Shown here: in pieces, positions 30,201-45,200 of the stretch
How the letters are laid out: each line of letters opens with the position of its first letter
Numbering within the stretch: the first letter of the stretch is position 1
Source: Bombus terrestris
Taxonomy: Eukaryota; Arthropoda; Insecta; Hymenoptera; Apidae
Assembly (NCBI RefSeq): GCF_910591885.1
Contig: NC_063271.1
Span: 3,651,001-3,715,000, forward strand
DNA length: 64,000 nucleotides
Direction: 5' to 3'
Program-made: the position numbers and the translations under genes
The notes under the pieces: generated by a model
Database searches by the model: none
What the model was told of the DNA's origin: nothing
Seen by the model: the letters and a program-made list of their open reading frames with translations, nothing else

Positions 30201-33200
30201 CCTCCGTTAACTACACGGCACTCCGAATTTGGACCACAGGGGGATGGCAAACACGGTTGTGAAGGTTCGACTGTGGATGGTGGTAAGGCTTCTAAAAGGG
30301 CAAGTACCAAATTAGAATTCAGTCTAATTTTATGTCAAAAAGTACATAAATTAATTTGAAATTTTCCGGAATGTCTTACGTGGGATGGGGAAACATCTAG
30401 TGAATGGATCTCCGGTATATGAGTCTCTGCAGGCACAAATTGGACTATGGTTCCTGACAACGCAAGTGGCGAAAGTTCCACACGAAGCAGGGCATGGATT
30501 AACACATTTCTGGTTAACGCAGGCACGATCTAGTGGACATTCCGAATTTAATGTACACTCGGGGCGGCACGCGGGTGGCGTGCCCGTGAATTCTGGCAGA
30601 CAGGTGCAAACTCCTTGTCCGTTTACTACGCGACATTGACTGTTGGGTCCGCAAGGCGAAGGACTGCAGGGATCCTTATACTTCATCTCATCCTCTACAA
30701 GAGATTATAATTTATATTTTACATAACAAAAAAAAGATAATGAATTTCTGATTCAAGCTGCTATGAATAAAATATAAATCTTGGGTCATTGTCTTCGGAT
30801 TGACGAAAATTAATATATATCGTACCTATTGCGGGCACTATGGAGCAGTATTGGAAGGGATTTCCAGTGTAACCTGGAATACACGTGCATGCAGGCCGGT
30901 GATTGATGACCCTGCACTCCGCGTTTGTGCCACAGGTACCAGGGCAGGGGTCTTGACATTTGGAACGTATACAGCTCAGTGTAGATGGACAATCGGTGTC
31001 AACGACACACTCGGGACGACACCCATCGTAGGGATTACCGATATAATCAGATAAACAGGAACAGGACCCCACTCCATTTTGTTCTTTACATATAGCGTTA
31101 AAGCCACAAGGTGATGGACTACATGGGGAGAGATTTACGGGAACAGCTACAATGTTTTGAAGAAATAATTTAGTGACCAGAAATGGATTATTAAAGGCAA
31201 GAAAAGGATCTCGTAAGTCTTACGTGGCGTAGGTGTACACTGAGTGAAGGGGTCGCCGGTATAGTCGTTCGAACAGGCACACATAGGGGTATGACTAACA
31301 ACACGACATTCCGCGTTTGCCCCACAGGATCCAGGACAAGGATCTCTGCATTTCTGATTGATACAAGCCAAATGAATTGCACATTCGCTATTACTGCCAC
31401 ATTCGGGTCTGCAATTGGGCGGAGTGCCTATGAATTCAGATAAACAAGAGCAAGAAGGTGCATCATTGACGACTCTGCATTCTGCATTGGGTCCACACGG
31501 AGAGGGTTCGCATGGATTTTGCGGTACTGCGGGCTCGGGAGCTAAAAGAGAATTATCATTATGATTTTTAAAACTTTCATTAGTAACTGGGTTACTGCAG
31601 CCAGAAATCTTACGTCGCGGGACACATTGGACAAATGGGTCGCCTGTAAGCTCAGGCGGGCAGCCACATATGGGATTATGATTGACGACGTTGCAGGTGG
31701 CCCTGAACCCGCATGTACCAGAGCATGGATTGACACATTTCTGGTTGCTACAGGCTTGTGTCAGAGGACAATCGGAACTGACTGTACACTCCGGTCTACA
31801 GGTAGGTGGTGTTCCCAAAAATCCAGATACGCAAGAGCATACAGGTTGTCCATTGATTTCCCGACAGACACTGTTTGGTCCACAAGGTGAAGGAGAACAT
31901 GGGTCACCCTTTACGGTATCTGTTATCATGATAATTTGGTAAATATTCTGAACTCTACCACAGTTCCATGCAGCAAAGGAAATTAGAGGAATGGAAGAAG
32001 TTCCTAAGAGTACCTTGAGCGACAGTGCACAGTACGAACGCATTTCCAACCATTCCACTTGGACAACTGCACATGGGCACATGATTGTATACTAGACACT
32101 CTGCATTTCGACCGCAAGTACCAGGGCATGGATCAACGCATTTGTTTCTTAAACAAGCGCGGTTCTGGGCACAATCGGTGTTCAATACACACTCCGGTCG
32201 GCATCCAACATATGGATCACCCTGATAGTCTGTCAGGCATGTACAGATTCCACCTTCACAACGTGCATTGGGACCGCAAAGTGATGATGCACAAGCATCA
32301 ACCACTGACGGCTCCGCTATTAGAAATAATTGACGTGTGTCACATATATTTCAAACATTTTACAATTTCTACTGAATGTTATGTTTTCTACTTTCTTACT
32401 TGGTGTCACGGGAGCAGGGTAACAGTTGCTGAAGGGATCTCCGGTGTATCCGTTGAAGCAGGAACATATAGGTACGTGATTGAGCACCGTGCACTGAGCA
32501 TTGGAACCACAAGAACCTGGACAAGGGTCTCTGCACTTTTCTCTCATGCAAGCCTGACTAGGGGAACAATCGGAGTTGACCGTACATTCTGGTCGACAGT
32601 TTGGTGGACTGCCAACGTAAGTTGATCTACACTGGCAAGATGGCCCACCATTGATCACACGACATTCTGAATTTGGACCACAAGGAGAGGGCAAACAAGG
32701 TTGCGACACTTCAATTGCTGTAGGTGGTGAAGCTTCTAAAAGAGGATGTATAATATAAACAATCTATCTCATTTGCCGGAAGTATAAATACGTGTTTGGT
32801 ATATCTCACGTGGAACGGGGAAACATCTAGTGAATGGATCTCCGGTATATGAGTCTCTGCAGGCACAAATTGGACTATGGTTCCTGACAACGCAAGTGGC
32901 AAATGTTCCACATGAAGCAGGGCATGGATTAACACATTTCTGGTTAACACACGCACGATCTTGTGAACATTCCGAATTTAAAGTACACTCGGGGCGGCAC
33001 ATGGGTGGCGTGCCCGTGAATTCTGGCAGACAGGAGCAGACTCCTTGTCCGTTTACTACGCGACACTGACTGTTGGGTCCGCAAGGCGAAGGACTGCAGG
33101 GATCCTTATACTGCGTTTCATCCTCTAGAAGAGATTTTAATTTACATTTTACATAACAAAAAAAAACTAACGAATTTCTGATCCGACCCGCTATGAATAA

Positions 33201-36200
33201 GATATATATCTTGGTTCATTGTCTTCGTATTGATAAAAATTAAAATATATCCTACCGATTGCAGGCATTACGGAGCAGTATTGGAAGGGATTTCCACTGT
33301 AACCAGGAATGCATGTGCACGCAGGCCGGTGATTGATGACCTTGCACTCTGCGTTTGTGCCACAGGTACCCGGACATGGGTCTTGACATTTGGAACGTAT
33401 ACAGCTCAATGTAGATGGACAGTCAGTGTCAACGACACATTCGGGGCGGCATCCTTCATAAGGGTTGCCGATGTAATCAGCAGCACAGGAACATGACCCG
33501 ACACCGTTCAGTTCTTTGCATATCGCATTGAAACCACACGGTGATGGACTACATGGGGAGAGATTGACGGGAACATCTACAATGTTTTAAAGAAGTAATT
33601 AGAGACCAGAAGCGGATTGTTCAAAGCAAGAAAGGGATTTTGGAAGCCTTACGTGGCGTAGGTGAACACTGAGTGAAGGGGTCACCGGTATAGTCATTCA
33701 AACAGGCACACATAGGGGTATGACTAACAACACGACATTCGGCGTTTGCCCCACAGGATCCAGGACAAGGATCTCTGCACTTCTGATTGATGCAGGCTAA
33801 CTGACTGGGGCATTCGCTATTGCTGCCACATTCAGGTCTACAATTTGGTGGGGTTCCTATGAACTGCGATAAACAAGAGCAAGAGGGAGCATCATTAAGG
33901 ACTCGGCATTCTGCATTGGGTCCACACGGAGAGGGTTCGCATGGGTTTTGTGGCACTACGGGCTCTGGTGCTAAAAAAACATGTACGAATTACGATTATC
34001 AGTCTTACGTTTCTAAATTTTGTTAAGCATTCAAATCATGAAGGACTAAATCTTACGTCGTGGAACACACTGGACAAATGGGTCGCCAGAGAGTTCAGGC
34101 GGACAGCTGCATATCGGATTATGATTGACAACATTGCAAATGGCACTAAACCCACATGTACCAGGGCAAGGATTGACACATTTCTGATTGGAGCAAGCCT
34201 GTGTCGGCGGACAATCGGAGCTGACTGTGCATTCTGGTCTGCAAGTTGGCGGTGCTCCTAAGTATCCTGCTACGCAGGAGCAGACAGGTTGTCCATTGAT
34301 TTCTCGACAGATACTGTTTGGTCCACATGGCGTAGGAGAGCATGGGTTACCCTTTTCGGCATCTGATGTAATAAAAAGCGGCAAAAATTCAGAGCAGTGC
34401 TACAGTAAGTACTTTGAATAGCAATACTGTCGGTATGAATAACTCAGCTATCGGCTAGTATCGGCGTGTTATATATATATATTTAACGCGATTGTAATAT
34501 TCTGAGTCGTAAACTCAATGAACGTGCACTCAATAAAGTTCTGCTTACACGTCATTTTCCGGCAATAGCGATCATTAATAATAATTGTAGGATATGAGGA
34601 AGTCGAACTAGATGGTATAAAATTAAAAATCCTAACGTAAATGGCAGTATTATGGGCAGGTAGAATATATATATAATATATATATTATAGAATATATATA
34701 TAATAGTTAGCAATATGAATAAAAAATAGGGAACAAAGTTTCTAAATTGTACCTTGAGCGACAGTACACAGTACGAACGCATTTCCAACCATTCCACTTG
34801 GGCAACTGCACATGGGCACATGATTATATACTAGACACTCTGCATTTCGACCGCAAGTACCAGGGCAAGGATCGACGCATTTGTTTCTCAAACAAGCGCG
34901 ATTTTGAGCACAATCGGTATTCAATACACACTCTGGTCGGCATCCAACATATGGATCACCCTGATAGTCTGTCAAGCATGTACAGATTCCACTTTCACAA
35001 CGTGCATTGGGGCCACAAGGGGATGATGCGCAAGGGTCGTTTACCGACGGTTCAACTAATTGGAGAATAAACGTGTCTCATATGAATGTCAAACCTTTCA
35101 CAAATTCTAGTGAATGTTACGTCTTCGGCTTTCTTACTTGGTGTCACCGGAATTGGATAACAATTGCTGAAAGGATCTCCGGTGTATCCGTTGAAGCAGG
35201 AACATATAGGAACGTGATTGAGCACTGTGCACTGAGCGTTGGAACCACAAGAACCTGGGCAAGGGTCCCTGCAATTTTCTCTCATGCAGGCTTGACTAGG
35301 GGAACAATCGGAGTTGACCGTACATTCTGGCCGACAATTTGGTGGACTACCAACGTAAGTTGACCGACACTGGCAAGATGGCCCACCATTGACCACACGA
35401 CATTCAGAATTTGGACCACAAGGAGAGGGCAAACAAGGTTGCGAAACTTCAATTGCAGTAGGTGGTGTAGCTTCTAAAAGAGGAAGTATAATATAAACAA
35501 TCTATCTCATTTTCCGGAAGTATAAATACGTGTTTGGTATATCTCACGTGGAACGGGGAAACATCTAGTGAATGGATCTCCGGTATATGAGTCTCTGCAG
35601 GCACAAATTGGACTATGGTTCCTGACAACGCAAGTGGCAAATGTTCCACATGAAGCAGGGCATGGATTAACACATTTCTGGTTAACACACGCACGATCTT
35701 GTGAACATTCCGAATTTAAAGTACACTCGGGGCGGCACATGGGTGGCGTGCCCGTGAATTCTGGCAGACAGGAGCAGACTCCTTGTCCGTTTACTACGCG
35801 ACACTGACTGTTGGGTCCGCAAGGCGAAGGACTGCAGGGATCCTTATACTGCGTTTCATCCTCTACAAGAGATTTTAATTTACATTTTACATAACAAAAA
35901 AAACTAACGAATTTCTGATCCGACCCGCTATGAATAAGATATAAATCTTGGTTTATTGTCTTCGTATTGATAAAAATTAAAATATATCCTACCGATTGTG
36001 GGCATTACGGAGCAGTATTGGAAGGGATTTCCACTGTAACCAGAAATGCATGTGCACGCAGGCCGATGATTAATGACCTTGCACTCTGCGTTTGTGCCAC
36101 AGGTGCCCGGACATGGGTCTTGACATTTGGAACGTATACAGCTCAGTGTAGATCGACAGTCAGTATCAACGACACATTCGGGGCGGCATCCTTCATAAGG

Positions 36201-39200
36201 GTTGCCGATGTAATCAGCAGCACAGGAACATGACCCGACGCCGTTCTGTTCTTTGCAGATTGCATTGAAACCACACGGTGATGGACTACATGGGGAGAGA
36301 TTTACGGGAACAACTACAATGTTTTGAAGAAGCAATTTAGTGACCAGAAACGGATTATTAAAGGCAAGAAAAGGATCTTGTAAGCCTTACGTGGAGTAGG
36401 TGTACACTGAGTGAAGGGATCGCCGGTATAGTCGTTCGAACAGGCACACATAGGGGTATGACTAACAACACGACATTCTGCGTTTGCCCCACAGGATCCA
36501 GGACAAGGATCTCTGCATTTCTGATTGATACAAGCCAAATGAGTTGCACATTCGCTATTACTGCCACATTCGGGTCTGCAATTGGGCGGAGTGCCTATGT
36601 ATTCAGATAAACAAGAGCAAGAAGGTGCATCATTGACGACTCTGCATTCTGCATTGGGTCCACACGGAGAGGGTTCGCATGGATTTTGCGGTATTGCGGG
36701 CTCGGGAGCTAAAAGAGAATTATCATTATGATTTTTAGAACTTTCATTAGTAACTGGGCTACTGAAGCAAGAAATCTTACGTCGGGGGACACATTGAACA
36801 AATGGGTCGCCTGTAAGTTCAGATGGGCAGCCACATATGGGATTGTGATTGACGACGTTGCAGATGGCTCTAAATCCACATGAACCCGGACATGGATTTA
36901 CACATTTCTGGTTGCTACAAGCTTGTGTCAGGGGACAATCGGAACTGACTGTACACTCCGGTCTACAGGTAGGTGGTGCTCCCAAGAATCCTGCTACGCA
37001 GGAGCAAACAGGCTGACCATTGATCTCGCGACAGACGCTGTTTGGTCCACAAGGTGAAGGAGAGCACGGGTTGTCCTTTACGGTATCTGATATTATGGTA
37101 ATATAGTAAATATTCTGAGCAATACTTAGTACTACCCTGCGGAGAAAATTAGGGAAAGAGAAGAAGTTTCTAAGACGTACCTTGAGCGACAGTGCACAGT
37201 ACGAACGCATTTCCAACCATTCCACTTGGACAACTACACATGGGCACATGATTGTATACTAGACACTCTGCATTTCGACCGCAAGTACCAGGGCAAGGAT
37301 CAACGCATTTGTTTCTTAAGCAAGCGCGGTTCTGGGCACAATCGGTATTCAATACACACTCTGGTCGGCATCCAACATATGGATCACCCTGATAGTCTGT
37401 CAAGCATGTACAGATTCCACTTTCACAACGTGCATTGGGGCCACAAGGGGATGATGCGCAAGGGTCGTTTACCGACGGTTCAACTATTTGGAGAATAAAC
37501 GTGTCTCATATGAATGTCAAACCTTTCACAAATTCTAGTGAATGTTACGTCTTCGGCTTTCTTACTTGGTGCCACCGGAATTGGATAACAATTGCTGAAA
37601 GGATCTCCGGTGTATCCGTTGAAGCAGGAACATATAGGAACGTGATTGAGCACTGTGCACTGAGCGTTGGAACCACAAGAACCTGGGCAAGGGTCCCTGC
37701 ACTTTTCTCTCATGCAGGCTTGACTAGGGGAACAATCGGAGTTGACCGTACATTCTGGCCGACAGTTTGGTGGACTGCCAACGTAAGTTGACCGACACTG
37801 GCAAGATGGTCCACCATTGATCACACGACATTCTGAATTTGGACCACAAGGAGAGGGCAAACAAGGTTGCGACACTTCAATTGCTGTAGGCGGTGTAGCT
37901 TCTAAAAGAGCAGGCATGTTATGAACAATCTGTTTAATTTTTGGGCGGTTAAAATACGATCTTCAGATATCTCACGTGGAATAGGGAAACATCTGGTGAA
38001 TGGATCGCCGGTATATGAATCTCTGCAGGCACAAATTGGACTATGGTTTCTGACCACGCAAGTAGCGAATGTTCCACATGATGCAGGGCATGGATTAACA
38101 CATTTTTGGTTAACACACGCACGATCTAGTGAACATTCCGAATTTAAAGTACACTCGGGGCGGCACATGGGTGGCGTGCCCGAGAATTCTGGCAGACAGG
38201 AGCAGACTCCTTGTCCGTTTACTACGCGACACTGACTGTTGGGTCCGCAAGGTGAAGGGTTGCACGGATCTTTGTATTTCGTGTCATCTTCTACAAATTT
38301 TCATTTTTCAAGTGTTAGTTATTCACCATGTTTGTAACCATAACGATGTTTGCTAAATATGGCGATGCGAATTTCTTTCATACCTATCTCCCGTATGAGA
38401 GTACAGAATTGGAAGGGATTCCCACTATAACCTTGAATGCATGTACATGCAGGGCGGTGATTTATGACCTTACACTCTGCATTTGTACCACAAGTCCCTG
38501 GACAGGGATCTTGACATTTGGATCGTATACAGCTCAATGTGGATGCACAATCGGTATCAATGACACATTCGGGCCGACAACCTTCATAAGGATTACCAAT
38601 GTAATCAGACAGGCAGGAGCAAGATCCAACACCGTTTTGCTCTTTGCATATCGCATTGAAACCGCATGGTGATGGAGTGCACGGAGAAAGACTGACGGGA
38701 ACAGCTAAAACGATTTTGAGAAATGAGAAAATTTGAGACTATAGATAGATAGAATTACGTATTATATCCATAAAGGGACAAATATTTCAATAGCACTAAT
38801 TTAAACATTCGAATACTGGGAAAAGAATTCTTCATCCTTACGTGGTCTTGGTGTACACTGCGTGAAGGGGTCACCAGTATAATCCTCAGGACAAACACAC
38901 ATTGGAGTATGACTGACAACACGACACTCCGCGTTTGCCCCGCAGGATCCAGGACAAGGATCTCTGCATTTCTGATTGATGCAAGCAAATTGACTAGGAC
39001 ATTCGCTATTACTGACACATTCCGGACGACAATTGGGAGGTGCGCCTATGAATTCTGGAGAACAAGAACATGAGGGAGCATCGTTGACAACCCTACATTG
39101 AGAGTTGGGGCCGCACGGAGTGGGTTCGCATGGGTTTTGTGGCACTACGGGTTCGGGTGCTAAAAATATGTGTATGAATTATTAATATGTTTGACAATAA

Positions 39201-42200
39201 TTTTGTTCAGAGATCATATACGAAGAAATAGATCTTACGTGGTGGAACACATTGAACAAACGGATCACCAGTGAGGTCTGCTGGACAACTGCATATAGGA
39301 TTATGATTGACAACGTTGCAAACAGCTCTAAATCCACATGAACCCGGACATGGATTTACACACTTCTGATTGGTACAAGCTTGTGTCAGTGGACAATCAG
39401 TGCTGACTGTGCACTCTGGTCTACAAGTTGGTGGTGCTCCTAAGAATCCTGCTACGCAGGAGCAGACAGGCTGACCATTGATTTCTCGACAAACGCTGTT
39501 TGGTCCACATGGCGAAGGCGAACATGGATTTCTTTCTATGATATCTATTATCATGGCAATATGATAGACGATCAGATGAGAGTCAGAAGCGAACTTCTTG
39601 CGATTAATATAACAAAGAATATTTTACAAACTATACCTTGGGAGACAGTGCACTGAACGAAAGCATTTCCAATCATACCAGTGGGACAGCTACACATAGG
39701 CACGTGATTGTATACTAAACATTCTGCATTTAAACCACATGTACCAGGACAAGGATCGATACACTTATTCCTTAAACAAGCTCGATTCTGAGGACAGTCT
39801 GTGTTCAGTACACATTCCGGTCGACAACCCATATAAGGGTCCCCTTGATATTCTGCTAAACATGTACATATTCCATCGTCGCAACGTGCATTGGGCCCAC
39901 AAGGTGATGATGCACAGGGATCAACAATAGTTGGTTCAGCTATCAAAGGAATAAACATATTCCTCATTATTTAGAACTCCTTCGCAAATTATAATTCGTC
40001 ATATTTTTGTATTTTTCTTACTTGGTATGACGGGAGAGAGATTGCAGTTACTGAAAGGATCTCCAGTGTATCCTTCGAAACAGGTACATATAGGAACGTG
40101 ATTGAGCACCGTGCACTGGGCATTGGAACCACATGAACCTGGACAAGGATCTCTGCACCTTTGTCTCATGCAAGTCTGACTTGCGGAACAATCAGAATTT
40201 ACTGTACACTCTGGACGACAATTTGGAGGGCTACCAATATAATTTGGTAGACATTGACAAGACGGTCCACCATTAACCACACGACATTCTGAATTCGGGC
40301 CGCAAGGAGAAGGCAAACATGGTTGTGAAACATCGACTGCTGTAGGTGGTGCAGCTTCTAAATATGGAATTACGGAATGAAGAATCTTTCTATTTTAGAA
40401 CAATTTAAATTAGTGTCGCGATATCTTACGTGGAACGGGGAAACATCTAGTGAAGGGATCCCCGGTATACGATTCTCTGCAGGCACAAATTGGGCTATGA
40501 TTCCTGATCATGCAAGTGGCGAAAGTTCCACATGAAGCAGGACATGGATTAACACATTTCTGGTTAACGCACGCACGGTCTTGTGAACATTCTGAATTTA
40601 AAGTACATTCGGGACGACACATGGGGGGTGTGCCAGTAAATTCAGCCAGACAAGAGCAAACACCTTGATCATTTACTACTCGACATTGACTATTTGGTCC
40701 GCAAGGTGAAGGGTTGCATGGATCCTTGTACGTTGGTGTATCTTCTAAAAAATGAGGATTTCGAATTATAAGAAACATTTCTTGTAATCTTTCGAAATAC
40801 GCGAACTGCAAGCTTTTCATGTGTCAGAGTTTATATCACATGTATACTAGAACGAATGGGTAAATACTCATACCTATTTCTCGGATTACTATACAGTATT
40901 GGAAGGGATTTCCACTGTAACCTTGGAGACAAGTGCATGCAGGACGATGATTGATGACTTTGCACTCTGCGTTCGTGCCACAAGTGCCGGGGCAAGGATC
41001 CTGACATTTAGAGCGTATGCAGCTCAATGTGGATGAACAGTCAGTGTCAACGACACATTCAGGGCGACATCCTTGATAGGGGTTGCCAATATAATCATTT
41101 AAACAGGAACAGGAACCTACGCCACTTTGTTCTCTGCATATCGCGTTGAAACCACACGGTGATGGGGTGCATGGAGAAATATTGACAGGGATAGCTAAAA
41201 CGATTTAACGTTATCATTTAATATTTTCAAGGAATAAAAATTTTTGATAACTGTAATTTAGAAAAAAAAGTATTAGGAAAAGAATACTCTTGGCCCTTAC
41301 GTGGTCTAGGTGTACACTGGGTGAAGGGATCACCGACATAAGCGTCTGGGCAGATACACATCGGAGTGTGACTAACAACACGACACTCTGCGTTAGCTCC
41401 ACAGGATCCAGGACAAGGATCTCTGCATTTTTGGTTCATACAAGCCAACTGACTTGGGCATTCACTATTACTGACACATTCCGGTCGACAATTGGGAGGT
41501 GCGCCTATGAATTCTGGAGAACAAGAACATGAGGGAGCATCGTTGACAACTCTACATTGAGAATTTGGTCCGCATGGAGAAGGTTCGCATGGGTTTTGTG
41601 GCACAACGGGCTCAGGTGCTAAAAACATATATATGAGTAAGCTTCATGTTTTGAAAAGAGATCTACAAAAGATCCAATTTTAAAGGAACACTGCTTACGG
41701 CGTGGGGTACATTGAACAAATGGATCGCCAGTGAGGTCTGGCGGGCAGCTGCATATAGGATTATGATTGACAACGTTACAAGTAGCTCTGAATCCACATG
41801 AGCCGGGACAAGGATTGACACATTTTTGATTGCTACAAGCTTCTGATAAAGAACAATCAGAACTAAGTGTACATTCTGGTCTACAAGTTGGAGGAGCACC
41901 CAGGAATCCTGCTACGCACGAACAAACGGGCTGCCCATTGATCTCTCGACAAATACTATTTGGTCCACATGGTGAAGGTGAACAAGGGTTTCTTTTTATA
42001 GTATCTATCGTTAAAATATAATGGGAGACAGTCAGCGGCGTGTAAGATGAGAATTATATTATCATCGCAAATGAAATTTCTTAATTTGTACCTTGGAGAA
42101 CAGTGCACTGGACAAATGCATTTCCAACCATTCCGTTGGGACAGCTGCACATGGGCACGTGACTATACACCAGACATTCTGCATTTATGCCACAAGTACC

Positions 42201-45200
42201 AGGACAAGGATCAACACACTTGTTTCTCAGACAAGCACGATTCTGAGGGCAATCTGTGTTCAACACACATTCTGGTCGACAACCAATGTAAGGATCTCCC
42301 TGATACTCTGGTAAACATGTACAGATTCCACTGTCGCAACGTGCATTGGGTCCACAAGGTGATAATGCACAAGGGTCAATAATCGTGGGTTCAGCTATAA
42401 AGGCAACAAAAATATTTCGCATTTTCTATAGATTAATCATAATTACTAGCTTTTAATTTTTCTTACTTGGTTTAACGGGAGCAAGATTGCAACTGTTGAA
42501 AGGATCTCCTGTGTATCCGCTTAGACACGAACATACAGGAACGTGATTCGATACTGTACACTGTGCGTTAGAGCCACAAGACCCTGGACAAGGATCTCTG
42601 CACTTTTGTCTTATACAGGCTTGACTGGGAGAGCAGTCAGAGCTAACTGTACACTCTGGACGACAGTTTGGTGGACTTCCAATGTAAGTTGGTAGACATT
42701 GACAAGATGGACCTCCGTTAACTACACGACACTCTGAATTTGGACCACAAGGAGATGGCAAGCAAGGTTGTGAAGGTTCGACTGTGGCTGGTGGTAAGGC
42801 TTCTAAAAGGGCAATTACGAAATCAGAATTCTGTCTAATTTTATATCAAAGAGTATATAAATTAATTTGAAATTTTCCGAAATGTCTTACGTGGGATGGG
42901 GAAACATCTAGTGAATGGATCTCCAGTGTATGCTTCTCTACAAGCACAAATTGGACTGTGATTTTTTACCACACACGTGGCAAATGTGCCACAAGATGCG
43001 GGACACGGGTCTACACATTTCTGGTTAACGCATGCACGTTCTTCAGGACACTCGGAATTTAGAGTACACTCAGGGCGACACATAGGAGGTGCACCCGTGA
43101 ATTCTGGCAGACAGGAGCAGACTCCTTGGCCGTTTACTACACGACACTGACTGTTTGGTCCACATGGAGAAGGGTTGCACGGATCCTTATATTTCATTTC
43201 GTCTTCTACAAGATATTTTAATTCAGATTTTACGTTGCGAAAATTATTTCGCCTGATCTTCAGAAATAAAAATTCATGAGTGGAAAAAATTTACTATAAT
43301 GATCCTAATCAAACATCTGAGAGATTTTTCGTACCAATTTCACGTATCAAGGTACAGTATTGGAATGGATTTCCAGTGTAGTCTCGGAAGCACGTGCACG
43401 CAGGACGGTGGTTGATGACCTTGCATTCTGCGTTCGTGCCACAGGTACCTGGGCAGGGATCTTGGCATTTAGAGCGTATACAACTTAATGCTGATGGACA
43501 GTCCGTGTCAACGACACATTCAGGGCGGCACCCTTCGTAAGGGTTGCCGATGTAATCGGCTGCGCAGGAACACGAACCGACGCCGTTCTGTTCTTTACAT
43601 ATTGCATTGAAACCGCACGGCGATGGACTACATGGGGAGAGATTGACGGGAACAGCTAGAAATTTTTGAAATAATAGAGCAATCGAAGGGCAACAAATAT
43701 AGTAAGCGATTATAAAAGTCAAAGGTTCTGCATTCTCAAAAATACTTCTTTGACTATTAGTGAAAGTTCAAAAGGAAGAAAATATAAATTTTTATCCTTA
43801 CGTGGTTTGAGTGTACACTGAGTGAAAGGATCACCGGTATAGTGATCAGGACAAATACACATAGGTGTATGACTAACAACACGACACTCGGCGTTAGCTC
43901 CACAAGATCCAGGACAAGGATCCTTACATTTTTTATTCATACAGGCAAACTGACTAGGACATTCGCTATTGCTAACACATTCGGGCCTGCAATTAGGTGG
44001 GGCTCCTATGAATTCCGACAAACAGGAACAAGAGGGTGCACCATTGATGACTCTGCATTCTGCATTGGGTCCACACGGAGATGGTTCACATGGGTTTTGT
44101 GGCACTACGGGCTCGGGTGCTAAAAAGACACGTACAAATTACGATTATCTGTCTTTCGTTTCTAAATTCTATTCAGCGTTAAAATCTTGAAGGACTAAAT
44201 CTTACGTCGTGGAATACACTGAACAAATGGATCGCCAGAGAGTTCAGGTGGACAGCTGCATATCGGATTATGATTGACAACATTGCAAATGGCTCTAAAC
44301 CCACATGTACCAGGACAAGGATTGACACATTTCTGATTGGTGCAAGCTTGTGTCGGTGGGCAATCGGAACTGACTGTACATTCTGGTCTGCAAGTTGGTG
44401 GTGCTCCTAAGTATCCCGCTACGCAGGAGCAAACAGGCTGACCATTGATCTCTCGACAAACACTGTTTGGTCCACACGGTGAAGGCGAACATGGGTTCCC
44501 TTTGACGGTATCTATCATCGTCGCAATACGATAGAGTTTTTTGAAATGGTTTTCAAACGTTTTACAAAATGAAGCGATACGACTCGAATGTTGGAAAGAA
44601 AATTCATTGATCTATACCTTGAAGAATTGTGCACTGAACGAATGCGTTTCCAACCATTCCATTAGGACAACTGCACATGGGCACGTGATTGTATACTAAA
44701 CATTCTGCATTGACACCACATGTACCAGGACAAGGATCAACGCACTTGTTTCTTAAACAAGCTCTATTCTGAGGACAATCCGTATTCAGTACACATTCTG
44801 GACGACAACCTACGTATGGATCACCCTGATATTCTGATAGACATGTACAAATTCCATTGTCACAACGTGCATTGGGACCACAAGGCGATGGTGTACAGGG
44901 GTCAGCAACAGTGGGTTCAGCTGCGAAAGGAACAAACCTGTTATATTCTAGGAACTTTTCAATAATCTCAGATTGGGCTTTTTATTTCAACTTCCTTACT
45001 TGGCTTAACTGGAGCGGGGTGGCAGTTACTGAAAGGATCTCCCGTGTATCCTTCGAAGCAGGAACATATAGGAACGTGATTGAGTACAGTGCACTGAGCA
45101 TTAGATCCACAAGAACCTGGGCAAGGGTCTCCGCATTTTGCTCTCATGCAAGCCTGACTAGGAGAACAATCTGAATTCACTGTACACTCTGGACGACAGT

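Noticed and set aside
34747..35070. Read-through plus-strand frames sharing Y-L-E-R-Q-C-T-V-R-T near each C exon
   Set aside because: They are the antisense of the conserved type C exon and its donor region, repeated with the cassette.
26258..37249. 311-codon minus-strand frames as single-exon genes
   Set aside because: They are B and A exons of dp joined by an open 72-nt intron, starting at Met codons inside the preceding intron. The in-frame intron is reported as a finding instead.
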